Positions 34,071 to 41,771 of a stretch of 64,000 nt of DNA are shown in pieces. The DNA comes from CALLMM01 sp964429855. Its GTDB lineage: Bacteria > Armatimonadota > Chthonomonadetes > Chthonomonadales > CAJBBX01. How positions within the stretch are numbered: the stretch's first letter is position 1; the number at the start of each line of letters is the position of its first letter. The stretch covers positions 37,151-101,150 of the forward strand of contig CAYSDM010000008.1 of the NCBI GenBank assembly GCA_964429855.1, given 5' to 3'. Both the position numbers and the translations under genes were made by a program. The notes below the pieces were generated by a model. The model was not told where the DNA came from. It searched no databases and saw only the letters and a list, made by a program, of their open reading frames with translations.

Positions 34071-35348
34071 ATGACCCGACGGGATCAGGATCCGCCGAAC
34101 AAGCCGGAGAGCCGCGATCTGAACAGTCTTCAGCAGGAGAACGCCCTTCTGCGCGAGACCGAAGAGAGGCGCGCGCTCGTGCTGGAGGCGGCGCGTCGCG
34201 TCGCCCTGGATATCCTTGCCAGCCGCACCGGGGTCGAGGCGCTGCGCCATATCGCGGAGGCGGCGCGCACCATCGCGCGCGCCCGTTATGTGGCGCTGGG
34301 AGTCGCCCGTCTGGACGGACAGGGATTGATGGAGTTCGTCACCGCCGGACTGACCCGGGAGCAGGAGGCGGCTATCGAGCGTCGCCCGCGCGGACTGGGA
34401 GTACTCGGTCTGCTCCTGAGCCGAACCGAGCCGATGCGGATTGACAATCTGGAGGAGCATCCCGCCTCCGTCGGATTTCCCCCGAATCATCCGGTGATGA
34501 CCAGTTTTCTGGGCGTTCCGATCCGGCGCGGCGAAACCACGCTGGGCAGCCTCTATCTGACCGATAAGGTGGACGGCAGTCCGTTTACCGAGGCGGATGA
34601 GGCGGCGGTGCAGGAGCTGGGGGCGCACGCGGCGGTCGCGATTCACAACCTGCATATGATCTCCCGGCAGCGCGCGCTGGTGCGCGGACTGATCGCGGCG
34701 CAGGAAGAGGAGCGGCGCGCCGTCGCCTACGACCTGCACGATGGCTTGACGCAGTTTGTCATGGCGGCGCACGCGCATCTGGACTCGTTTCGGAAGGCGT
34801 ACGAAGAGGAGAAGCCGGACCGCGCAGCGCGAGAACTGGAGCAGGGACTGCGCTATCTAAAGGAGGCGGTCATCGAGTCCCGGCGTCTGGTCAACGGGCT
34901 GCGCTCGCTGGCGCTGGACGATCTGGGGCTGGCAGGCGCGCTGGAGCAGACCTTCGCCGAGGAGAAGCGGCGCGCCGGTTGGGTGGAGGCGGAGCTAATT
35001 CATAATATCGCGGGCAAGCGGTTCGATAAGGCGCTGGAGACGGCGGTCTATCGGGTGGCGCAGGAGGCGCTGACCAACGTCCGCAAGCATGCCGCCGCCA
35101 CGCATGTCCGGCTGGTGCTGCTGGAGCGGCAGGGAGAGCGTCCCGGTCACTCTCAGTTAACGCTGGAGGTGCGGGACTGGGGGCGCGGTTTTGTGCCGGA
35201 AGAGGTTGGCGATACCTACAATCACGTGGGGCTTCAGGGTATGATTGAGCGGGTGAATCTGATGAGCGGCAGTTTCGAGATTCAGGGCATTCCGGGGGAA
35301 GGAACAACGGTTCGCGCCATCTTTCCGGTGCTGCCTGCCGAGTTGTAG
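34071..35348 (+). CDS. NarL-type sensor histidine kinase with GAF domain
   Basis: A soluble kinase of 425 residues: short N-terminal coiled coil, GAF domain (about residues 40-195; VMTSFLGVPIRRGETTLGSLYLTDK), HisKA_3 dimerisation helix with phosphoacceptor His in RRAVAYDLHDGLTQF, and an ATPase domain (VAQEALTNVRKHAAATHV; LEVRDWGRGFVPEE; HVGLQGMIERV). The start at 34071 has AGGAG 8 bases before it. It is followed 12 bases later by its LuxR-type response regulator. The signal is unknown; GAF suggests a cytoplasmic ligand or redox cue. Confidence 0.92.
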   Translation: MTRRDQDPPNKPESRDLNSLQQENALLRETEERRALVLEAARRVALDILASRTGVEALRHIAEAARTIARARYVALGVARLDGQGLMEFVTAGLTREQEAAIERRPRGLGVLGLLLSRTEPMRIDNLEEHPASVGFPPNHPVMTSFLGVPIRRGETTLGSLYLTDKVDGSPFTEADEAAVQELGAHAAVAIHNLHMISRQRALVRGLIAAQEEERRAVAYDLHDGLTQFVMAAHAHLDSFRKAYEEEKPDRAARELEQGLRYLKEAVIESRRLVNGLRSLALDDLGLAGALEQTFAEEKRRAGWVEAELIHNIAGKRFDKALETAVYRVAQEALTNVRKHAAATHVRLVLLERQGERPGHSQLTLEVRDWGRGFVPEEVGDTYNHVGLQGMIERVNLMSGSFEIQGIPGEGTTVRAIFPVLPAEL

Positions 35349-35360
35349 AGGGAGTGGATA

Positions 35361-36038
35361 TTGAACGAGCGGAACGAGATCACAGCCGTGCGGGTGATGC
35401 TGGTGGACGATCATGCGATCTGGCGCGGAGGCGTTCGCAGTATGCTGGAGGATACCGAATTTCAGGTGATGGCGGAGGCGGCTTCCGGCGCGGAAGCGCT
35501 GGTGGCGGCGCGCGAATCGCGTCCGCACATGGCGCTGCTCGATATTCGCATGGCGGGGGGCGATGGTCTGGATGCGCTGCAGGCGTTGAAACAGGAGCAT
35601 CCGCGTATGGCAATCATCATGCTGACCACCTACGATAACCCGACCTATGTGGCGCGCGCGGTTGCCGGAGGAGCCGCAGGGTATCTGCTCAAAGGAATCG
35701 AACGGGAGGAGCTGCTGGAGGCGCTGCGCGCCGTCGCGCGCGGGGAGATGCTGCTCACCCCGCAGCAGCTTGTCCATTCGCTGCGCGGAATCAGCGAGAA
35801 GACGGCAGGCGCGGAAGATCTGATCGAGCCGCTGACCGAACGCGAGCAGGAGGTGCTGCGTCTGCTGGCGACCGGTCTTTCCAACCGGGACATCGCCGCG
35901 CTGCTCTTCATCGCCGAAAGCACGGTGAAGACCCACGTCGAGCATATCATCGGTAAACTGGGCGTCTCAGACCGCGTGCAGGCCGCCGTCTGGGCAGCCT
36001 GCCACGGCTTGATTTCGCCTCCCAACAGCAGTCAGTAG
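35361..36038 (+). CDS. NarL/FixJ-family response regulator
   Basis: A 225-residue DNA-binding regulator: receiver domain (VRVMLVDDHAIWRGG, acceptor Asp in ALLDIRMAGGDG, Lys in YLLKGIEREEL) and a LuxR-type helix-turn-helix (LTEREQEVLRLLATGLSNRD; STVKTHVEHIIGKLGV). The start is TTG with GGGAG before it. It is paired with the upstream kinase. It converges with phoX, with only seven bases between; a link to phosphate control is not shown, since NarL-type regulators do not bind Pho boxes. Confidence 0.93.
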   Translation: MNERNEITAVRVMLVDDHAIWRGGVRSMLEDTEFQVMAEAASGAEALVAARESRPHMALLDIRMAGGDGLDALQALKQEHPRMAIIMLTTYDNPTYVARAVAGGAAGYLLKGIEREELLEALRAVARGEMLLTPQQLVHSLRGISEKTAGAEDLIEPLTEREQEVLRLLATGLSNRDIAALLFIAESTVKTHVEHIIGKLGVSDRVQAAVWAACHGLISPPNSSQ

Positions 36039-36045
36039 CTTCCTC

Positions 36046-37977
36046 TTACGCGCCTCCGATCCTTCCGCCGTTCTCCGCCTGTATCGCCAGGACGGTCGGT
36101 CGGGGAGGAGTCTTACCGTCGGGCCAGAGACTGGTCGGCTTGTCGAAGGTGGATGTCTCTCCCTCGCCAGGATGCTGCACCGCTACGAACAGCGTGGTGT
36201 TGTCCGGCGTGAACTCCGGCCCGCAGACCTCGCTGCCACGCACCGAACGGAAAAATTGCCGAAGACGCCCACGCTCCGCTCCCTCCACCGGCACGGCAAA
36301 CAGTCCATCGTGCACTTTCAGTGTTCCCTCCTGCCCGTCCGTCGCAATCCAGAGATTGCCATTCAGGTCGAAGGTGATGTTGTCTGGGCAGGAGATGGGG
36401 CTGACCTGCGACTTATCGTACCCGGCGAAGTAGGTGGATTCGTCTTTCGGGTCGCCGCAGACCAGAAACATATTCCAGGAAAAGGCGGTCGCGGCGTGGT
36501 CGTTGTTGGCTTCCGTCAATTCAATGATGTGCCCATGTCGATTCTGAGAGCGCGGGTTCGCCTTATCCGTTCCGGCTTTTCCGTCGGTTCCGCGCTGAAC
36601 GTTATTGGTCATGACCAGATAGACCTTCCCGCTTTTCGGGCTGGTCTCGATATCCTCCGGGCGATCCATCTTCGTGGCTCCCAGCAGGTCGGCGGCGCGG
36701 CGGGTCTGGATCAGCACATCGCCCTGCGAGGTAAAACCGTTCGCCTCTGTCAGCGGTCCCTGCCCGTAGACCAGGGGCATCCACTCGCCGGAGCCATCAT
36801 CTTTGAACTTCGCCGCATAGAGCGTTCCCTCATCGAGAATGTCGCGGTTGGCAAGACGATCTTTCGAGTTATAGGGCTTTGCGGTCACGAACTTGTAGAC
36901 ATACTCAAACCGCTCATCGTCACCGGAGTAGAGCGCCACCTGCCCGCCGGGAGCAATCACGATGGTCGCCGCCTCATGCTTGAAACGCCCCAGTGCGGTA
37001 CGCTTTTTCGGAGTAGACTCCGGATCGAAAGGATCTATCTCCACCACCCAGCCAAATCGGAAGGGTTCATTCGGCTCGATCTGCAGATTGAATCGGCTGT
37101 GATGCCGCTCCCATTTGCGGTCAGACTCTCCGACCGTCAGCCCGTAACGCTGATGATCGCGGGTGCGAGGAGTGTCGGGAGAGAGTCGATTCAGATGAGC
37201 GAAGTACTGATGGAAGTTCTCCTCGCCGCTCAGAACGGTTCCCCAGGGAGTCTTTCCGCCGGAGCAGTTGTTGAGGGTTCCGGCGACTTTCGCGCCGGAG
37301 GGGTCGGCGGAGGTCTGAAGCCAGGCGTTTCCGGCAGCCGGCCCGGTCACCGTGAAGGGAGTCGTGGCGGTGATGCGCCGATTGAAACGCGAATCGAGGA
37401 CAACACTCCACTGACCGCCCTCGCCGCGCTGCACTTCCACCACCGAAAGCCCGTGCGCCGCCAGTTCGACATCCACCTGCCGCCGCGTAGGATTCTTCGG
37501 ATCATAGCCCGGAAACATAAGCTCCGGGTTGGTGTACTCGTGGTTCACCACCAGCAAGCCCCGGTCGGAACGCTCTGAACCGAGCGGCAGGGGCAGAAAT
37601 CCGACAAAGTCGCAGTTATACCCGAACTGCTGCGCCTGCGCCTCCGCTGTCAGTTCTCGCGGGTCAAAGGAAGGCGCCCCTGGCAGTATCCGGTCACCCC
37701 ATCGCGCCACCGGTCGGGCGCGATAGCCAGCCGGCACCGTTACCTGATCGGAGGCATCGGGGCGTATCGGGTCGAATCGCAGCGGAGAGACCGAAGGCGA
37801 CGCCTCCGCCTCTCCCTCCAGCAGTCCCGCGCCGGTCATCAACAGCGCGGAGGCGGTCAATGCGCCTTGCAGCAGTCCGCGTCGGCTGAGACGACGCTGT
37901 AATATCTCCGCAAAGGTATCGCCGATGCCTGCGCCCGACATCGCCGCTCCTCTCTCCTCTTTCGTATCGCTGTTCAT
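36046..37977 (-). CDS. phoX: PhoX-family alkaline phosphatase, Tat-exported
   Basis: A 643-residue periplasmic phosphatase of the PhoX (DUF839) type that frees phosphate from organic esters using Fe/Ca cofactors. The N-terminus has a twin-arginine signal (LSRRGLLQGALTASALLM). Family marks are LLVVNHEYTNPELMF, WGTVLSGEENFHQYF, RFKHEAATIVIAPGGQVALY, MDRPEDIETSP and CPDNITFDLNGNLWIATDG. AGGAGG is 8 bases before ATG. About 54 bases upstream are four 11-bp-spaced CTTAA repeats that look like a Pho box, so induction by phosphate starvation is expected. Confidence 0.94.
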   Translation of the reverse strand: MNSDTKEERGAAMSGAGIGDTFAEILQRRLSRRGLLQGALTASALLMTGAGLLEGEAEASPSVSPLRFDPIRPDASDQVTVPAGYRARPVARWGDRILPGAPSFDPRELTAEAQAQQFGYNCDFVGFLPLPLGSERSDRGLLVVNHEYTNPELMFPGYDPKNPTRRQVDVELAAHGLSVVEVQRGEGGQWSVVLDSRFNRRITATTPFTVTGPAAGNAWLQTSADPSGAKVAGTLNNCSGGKTPWGTVLSGEENFHQYFAHLNRLSPDTPRTRDHQRYGLTVGESDRKWERHHSRFNLQIEPNEPFRFGWVVEIDPFDPESTPKKRTALGRFKHEAATIVIAPGGQVALYSGDDERFEYVYKFVTAKPYNSKDRLANRDILDEGTLYAAKFKDDGSGEWMPLVYGQGPLTEANGFTSQGDVLIQTRRAADLLGATKMDRPEDIETSPKSGKVYLVMTNNVQRGTDGKAGTDKANPRSQNRHGHIIELTEANNDHAATAFSWNMFLVCGDPKDESTYFAGYDKSQVSPISCPDNITFDLNGNLWIATDGQEGTLKVHDGLFAVPVEGAERGRLRQFFRSVRGSEVCGPEFTPDNTTLFVAVQHPGEGETSTFDKPTSLWPDGKTPPRPTVLAIQAENGGRIGGA

Positions 37978-38015
37978 CCTTACACCCTCCTGTTAGCAAC
38001 GCTTTTTCGATCAAT

Positions 38016-38070
38016 GAGATACCCGGAGACGATTAAGAGCCGATTAAGAACGGATTAAGGCTCTGTTAAG
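38016..38070 (-). promoter_or_regulatory. Putative Pho box and -10 box upstream of phoX
   Basis: On the minus strand CTTAA(T/C)(C/A) repeats occur four times at exactly 11-bp steps (plus-strand positions 38031, 38042, 38053, 38064), with TATCTC (38016-38021) nine bases after the last. The repeat and the 8+3 spacing resemble PhoB/SphR boxes, which replace the -35 element. Confidence 0.72.
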
Positions 38071-38133
38071 AGCCGCCGGCTTCTCATGCACGTTTCGTTC
38101 CGATGGCGGAAACATCTACACCGATCAGTACGC

Positions 38134-38139
38134 TATAAT
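38134..38139 (+). promoter_or_regulatory. -10 box upstream of Cys-rich gene
   Basis: A perfect TATAAT 60 bases before the ATG chosen for the Cys-rich protein. The -35 region is weak. Confidence 0.45.
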
Positions 38140-38199
38140 AGTAGGGGAATCTTCCGTCGTCTTCTCGCATCCTCGCGCCGCGGGGATGGTTTGCCGATC

Positions 38200-38682
38200 A
38201 TGCATACTATGATCCTACAATCCATGCATCCGATAGGTCACAACAACCGCAGAGGAGTCCTGTATCGGCTCTGGAGCCTGCTGCTGCTGGCGGCGCTGTT
38301 TCCGCTGCCTGCTGCCGGGCTGTGGCTCTGTTCCGATGGCAGTCGGTGTCTGTCCTGTCCCTCCGACTCTCTGCTCCCCGCGACGCCTCCGCAAGAGACG
38401 TGCGGCGGCTGTCCCCGGGCTGGCAGTTCGCTGACGGCTGACGAATCTTCCGACTCCACAGACTGCCGTACCTGCTGTCGCTATGTCCTGCGGGAAAATC
38501 CGGCAAAGCTCTCCTCCATTCCGAAGGAGGCTTTCGGATCGGCAGACGCCGCGTTGACCTGTTGTGCATTGCCGGCTCCTGCGCGCGAGGAGACCGCCCG
38601 TCATCGCTCTACGCCCCTGTCTCTCTTCAACTCGCATCTGCCTACGTCCCTCTTTCCGCGTGCGCCTCCTCTCCCTGCCTGA
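38200..38682 (+). CDS. Cysteine-rich secreted protein, hypothetical
   Basis: A 160-residue orphan (start uncertain: ATG 38200 or 38224). A hydrophobic signal segment (LYRLWSLLLLAALFPLPAAG) is followed by a Cys-dense core: LWLCSDGSRCLSCP, CGGC, DCRTCCRYVL and TCCALP, eleven cysteines in all. The pattern suggests disulfide-bonded or metal-binding loops outside the membrane. The gene is in line with the outer-membrane-like gene after it. Codon composition fits the chromosome. No family is recognised; because there is no strong ribosome site, a non-coding origin cannot be excluded. Confidence 0.5.
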   Translation: MHTMILQSMHPIGHNNRRGVLYRLWSLLLLAALFPLPAAGLWLCSDGSRCLSCPSDSLLPATPPQETCGGCPRAGSSLTADESSDSTDCRTCCRYVLRENPAKLSSIPKEAFGSADAALTCCALPAPAREETARHRSTPLSLFNSHLPTSLFPRAPPLPA

Positions 38683-38723
38683 TCCTTTCGCTGTTAACAG
38701 TGCAGGTACAAGGAGAGCAACTC

Positions 38724-38849
38724 ATGCGTTTTATATGGCTGTTCGCGTGCGCGGCGCTGCTGCTGCCGTCCGCACTATATTCACAGGAGAAAGAGAAGCC
38801 GATTCCGGCAAAAGGCGGACAGAAGCAGGAGTCCGCCACCCCGCCCTGA
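38724..38849 (+). CDS. Signal-peptide fragment of an interrupted secreted protein
   Basis: A 41-residue product: a clear signal peptide (FIWLFACAALLLPSALYS) and a short charged mature part ending at TGA. AAGGAG lies before the ATG. The same frame continues after two nearby TGA codons (38847 and 38856) into the beta-rich body that follows, so this is probably the detached 5' end of one gene rather than a stand-alone peptide. Confidence 0.55.
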   Translation: MRFIWLFACAALLLPSALYSQEKEKPIPAKGGQKQESATPP

Positions 38850-38924
38850 ACTGGCTGACCCGGCGAGGGAAAGCTGCTCCGTGGGAGCGGCGTAACACAT
38901 CGCATTCTTCTCAGTCAACGGTAC

Positions 38925-39392
38925 GTGGATACGCGCCTGCCGCGTCCGCGCTGGCGCACGACGCTGGATTTTCGATTGTCGCCGACGCTTCAGGCGGGTA
39001 TTGAGATCAACCCGGGCGCGGAGGAGGTCGGTTTTCGCGGAAACTGGTTTGCGGTACGCGAGACTCCGCGTCTGCCTGCCGTCGTCTTTGGAACCAGTTC
39101 CGACCGGATCGGCACGCCGTCGGGTTATCAGAGCTATTTCGTCACCTTCTCGAAGCAGTTTGAGAATCTGCCGATTGCGCCCTACATCAGCCTGAACTAC
39201 TCGGAGTTCGAGCGGGGGATGACCTTCCCGTTCGGCGTCTCCCTCTCACTGGGGCGGGAGTGGCTGCTGATGCCGATGTACGACGGTCACGCCTCGCATA
39301 CGGTGCTAACCTGGTCCGGTCGCAGCGAATCGATCGGGTTGGTGCTGGCGTGGAACCGGCAGTTCGGAATCACGTTCAGCTACGGGTTCTGA
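38925..39392 (+). CDS. Outer-membrane-like beta-strand protein, 5' end disrupted
   Basis: The downstream part of the interrupted gene, 155 residues if started at the GTG used here. The sequence alternates polar and hydrophobic residues and ends with phenylalanine (GLVLAWNRQFGITFSYGF), as outer membrane barrels do. Protein-like sequence in the same frame begins earlier, after the second TGA (from 38859: LLRGSGVTHRILLSQRYVDT), and no ribosome site precedes 38925. It lacks its own signal peptide; the one at 38724 would fit. I read the whole 38724-39392 region as one frameshifted gene. Confidence 0.6.
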   Translation: MDTRLPRPRWRTTLDFRLSPTLQAGIEINPGAEEVGFRGNWFAVRETPRLPAVVFGTSSDRIGTPSGYQSYFVTFSKQFENLPIAPYISLNYSEFERGMTFPFGVSLSLGREWLLMPMYDGHASHTVLTWSGRSESIGLVLAWNRQFGITFSYGF

Positions 39393-39483
39393 GCCGTAAA
39401 CAATGAGATTGTACAAAACAAGCAAACCACTGAGCGGTCTTTTTCCCGGTCATTCTGCATGCCGTCAAGGAAGTTTGGATGGC

Positions 39484-39585
39484 TGTCATTCTGAGCGAAG
39501 CGAAGAATCTTAAGATGTCTCGCTGCGCTCGACAGGACTGCCCTGTTATGCAACCCTTCTATCGTGAAGGAGAACTACAGGGCAG
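39484..39585. repeat. Interspersed repeat-like element and hairpin in an intergenic gap
   Basis: Within the 316-base gap between two genes lies TGTCATTCTGAGCGAAGCGA followed by AGAATCTTAAGA, a sequence that recurs as an interspersed repeat in many unrelated bacterial genomes. Next to it a 9-bp inverted repeat (CTGCCCTGT at 39538, ACAGGGCAG at 39577) could form a hairpin. No gene is seen in the gap. Confidence 0.5.
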
Positions 39586-39708
39586 ACCGCTCTGTCGTAC
39601 AAACCGTTGTCGCTCGTTATATTCAGATATGCTACAATGCTGACGAAACCCCGCTTCATCGGGACTCGTCTAATTGTTGACACTTTATCACATATGGAGG
39701 AGAGACCC

Positions 39709-40560
39709 GTGAAACGCCGATGGGCTGTCACCGCAGCGTTGCTGCTCGGAGCCGCAGGCATGATGGCTGTTCATCTTCCTGTGGAGGCGCAGGTCAATCG
39801 TAATACACAGCGGCAGGGCACGATTCGCCGCCCCGCGCCGAAACTCTACTTCAAGGAGCTTCAAGCGCTGGTTGAGAAGCTGGCGAAAGCGCACGATGCG
39901 AAGATTGTCGTAGACCCGGCGCTGATCGTCAGCCGCGCGCCGAAGGAGCCGTCCCAGGGAGCCGCGATTGAGCAGGCTCTGGATGAACTGGCGGCGCAGA
40001 TCAAAAGCGCGACCTGGCGGCGCATCTACATCCATCAGGGGCAGATGAGCGCGCTGCCTGCGCCGGAGAGGCTGGCGGCGACCGTCCGCGCCCTCGACCT
40101 GATCGAGCAGGGCGGGGTCGTGCTGGAGAATCCGACGAATCGCCGCATCACCTATTTTGTAAAGAATCAACCGGCGACCCCGGAGTTTGAACAGCAGTTG
40201 GATGCCCAGCAGATCAGCAAAACGCCGATCTATGTACTCTATAATCCCTCCGCCTCCGCCGACCCGAACGCCAACAAGAGTCCGGAGGAGCGGATGCTCG
40301 ATCTGCAGCGTCAGCAGATGGAGATGATGATGCAGATGGACCCGGATCAGATGGCGAATGCCATGTCGCAGGGGATGCAGATGTGGATGAACCTCGATCC
40401 GCAGACGCGGGCGCAGTTTTTCGGCAACATGATGCGCGCCGGCATGACCATGTGGCAGAATATGCCTGCCGAGCAGCGCCAGCAGATGATGCAGGACATG
40501 ATGAACATGTCGCAGCAGTTCTTTGGACCGGGCGGCGGCGGTCGTCCTCCGCGTCCTTAA
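39709..40560 (+). CDS. Secreted Met/Gln-rich protein of unknown function
   Basis: A 283-residue exported protein. The GTG start at 39709 has GGAGGAG in front and begins KRRWAVTAALLLGAAGMM, a signal peptide ending near VEA. The mature part first holds a compact alpha/beta region (LYFKELQALVEKLAKAHDAK), then a striking tail (from about residue 215) rich in Met and Gln: QRQQMEMMMQMDPDQM, MQMWMNLDPQTRAQFF and QQMMQDMMNMSQQFF. Methionine clusters can bind copper or form amphipathic helices; neither is shown. It ends with GGGGRPPRP. An ATG at 39694 is also possible. Confidence 0.75.
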   Translation: MKRRWAVTAALLLGAAGMMAVHLPVEAQVNRNTQRQGTIRRPAPKLYFKELQALVEKLAKAHDAKIVVDPALIVSRAPKEPSQGAAIEQALDELAAQIKSATWRRIYIHQGQMSALPAPERLAATVRALDLIEQGGVVLENPTNRRITYFVKNQPATPEFEQQLDAQQISKTPIYVLYNPSASADPNANKSPEERMLDLQRQQMEMMMQMDPDQMANAMSQGMQMWMNLDPQTRAQFFGNMMRAGMTMWQNMPAEQRQQMMQDMMNMSQQFFGPGGGGRPPRP

Positions 40561-40571
40561 CTCAGAGTCTG

Positions 40572-40612
40572 AAGCACCCTTCCCGGAAAACCGGGAAGGG
40601 TGCTTTATTTTT
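40572..40612 (+). terminator. Intrinsic terminator after Met-rich protein gene
   Basis: A perfect 15-bp stem (AAGCACCCTTCCCGG with its complement) and AAAA loop, followed by TATTTTTAT. It starts 12 bases after the stop. Confidence 0.92.
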
Positions 40613-40667
40613 ATATCTCCCTGCCGCTCCTGCGCGGTTCGGGCCGACCTCCGCATGTCCGCTTCTC

Positions 40668-41771
40668 CTATCGGGGCACGGGAACCTGCTCCAGCACAGC
40701 GTTCAATACGCGGTCAGCGGTGTAGCCTTCGATCTCGCTCTCCGGTCGCAGCAGGATGCGGTGACGCAGCACCGGACCGGCAAGCGTCTTGACCTCATCC
40801 GGGGTCACAAAGCTGCGGTCGTGAATGGCGGCAAGCGCTTTGGCGGCAAGCATCAGCGTGATCGCCGCGCGGGGAGAGGGACCAAGCACCAGATGCCGGT
40901 TGCTGCGTCCGGCGCGCACGATGTCCGTAATATATTTGCGTACACTGACGCTGACCTCGACCGCCTCCACAAACTGGCGAAGCGGAGGCAGATCCTCCGC
41001 CGTTAACACAGGCGATAGATGGGCAGTATCGAGATTCGCGGCGCGAAACCCGCCCTGATAACGCGCCAGTATCGCCTGCTCCTCCTCTTCGCTGGGATAG
41101 TCCACCACCACCTTCAGCATGAACCGATCCAACTGCGCCTCCGGGAGCGGATAGGTTCCCTCATACTCCACCGGGTTCTGCGTGGCGCAGACCACGAACG
41201 GATCGGGCAGGGGATGCGTCACGCCGTCAATCGTCACGCGCCGCTCCTCCATCGCCTCCAGCAGCGCCGACTGCGTCTTCGGAGGCGTGCGGTTGATCTC
41301 ATCGGCGAGGATCAGCCCGGCGAACAGAGGACCGCGCTTCAGGTTGAAAACGCCCTCGCGAGGATCGTAGATATTGGTTCCGAGAATATCCGAGGGCATC
41401 AGGTCAGGCGTAAACTGAATGCGCGCAAAAGAGATCGCGCAGATTCGCGCAAAGGCGCGCACGGTCAGCGTCTTGGCGGTTCCGGGAACGCCCTCCAGCA
41501 GCACATGCCCGTTCGCCAGCAGCGCAACCGCCAGCATCTCCACCATCTCCTCCTGCCCGACCACCGCCTTGCCCATCTCGGCAAAGAGACGATCCGCCAT
41601 CTGCGCTACCGGATTGGCGACCGCCGGGGGAGCGGGCGGGGGATCCATGATTACGGGAGGCGCATCGAACGGCGGGGCTGCCGGAACCGCGCCTTCCGCA
41701 TTTTCCGGCGGACGGGGGGCAGAAGTCTGTGTATTTTCTGCGCCGTTCTCCTGAGGATCAGACTCTGACAA
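40668..41771 (-). CDS. MoxR-family AAA+ ATPase
   Basis: A 367-residue MoxR chaperone-like ATPase: Walker A GHVLLEGVPGTAKT, Walker B GLILADEINRTPPKTQSALLEAMEE, then VCATQNPVEYEGTYPLPEAQLDRF and the C-terminal lid (LGPSPRAAITLMLAAKA). The first 50 residues are Pro/Ala-rich and disordered. The start is TTG, with AGGAGAG before it, overlapping the end of the DUF4350 gene by 14 bases. MoxR proteins act with VWA or DUF58 proteins to mature enzymes or envelope complexes; here only the DUF4350 partner is present. Confidence 0.92.
   Translation of the reverse strand: MSESDPQENGAENTQTSAPRPPENAEGAVPAAPPFDAPPVIMDPPPAPPAVANPVAQMADRLFAEMGKAVVGQEEMVEMLAVALLANGHVLLEGVPGTAKTLTVRAFARICAISFARIQFTPDLMPSDILGTNIYDPREGVFNLKRGPLFAGLILADEINRTPPKTQSALLEAMEERRVTIDGVTHPLPDPFVVCATQNPVEYEGTYPLPEAQLDRFMLKVVVDYPSEEEEQAILARYQGGFRAANLDTAHLSPVLTAEDLPPLRQFVEAVEVSVSVRKYITDIVRAGRSNRHLVLGPSPRAAITLMLAAKALAAIHDRSFVTPDEVKTLAGPVLRHRILLRPESEIEGYTADRVLNAVLEQVPVPR

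Noticed and set aside
36172..37578. 468-codon plus-strand frame opposite phoX
   Set aside because: Antisense shadow of a well-recognised gene with no start signals.
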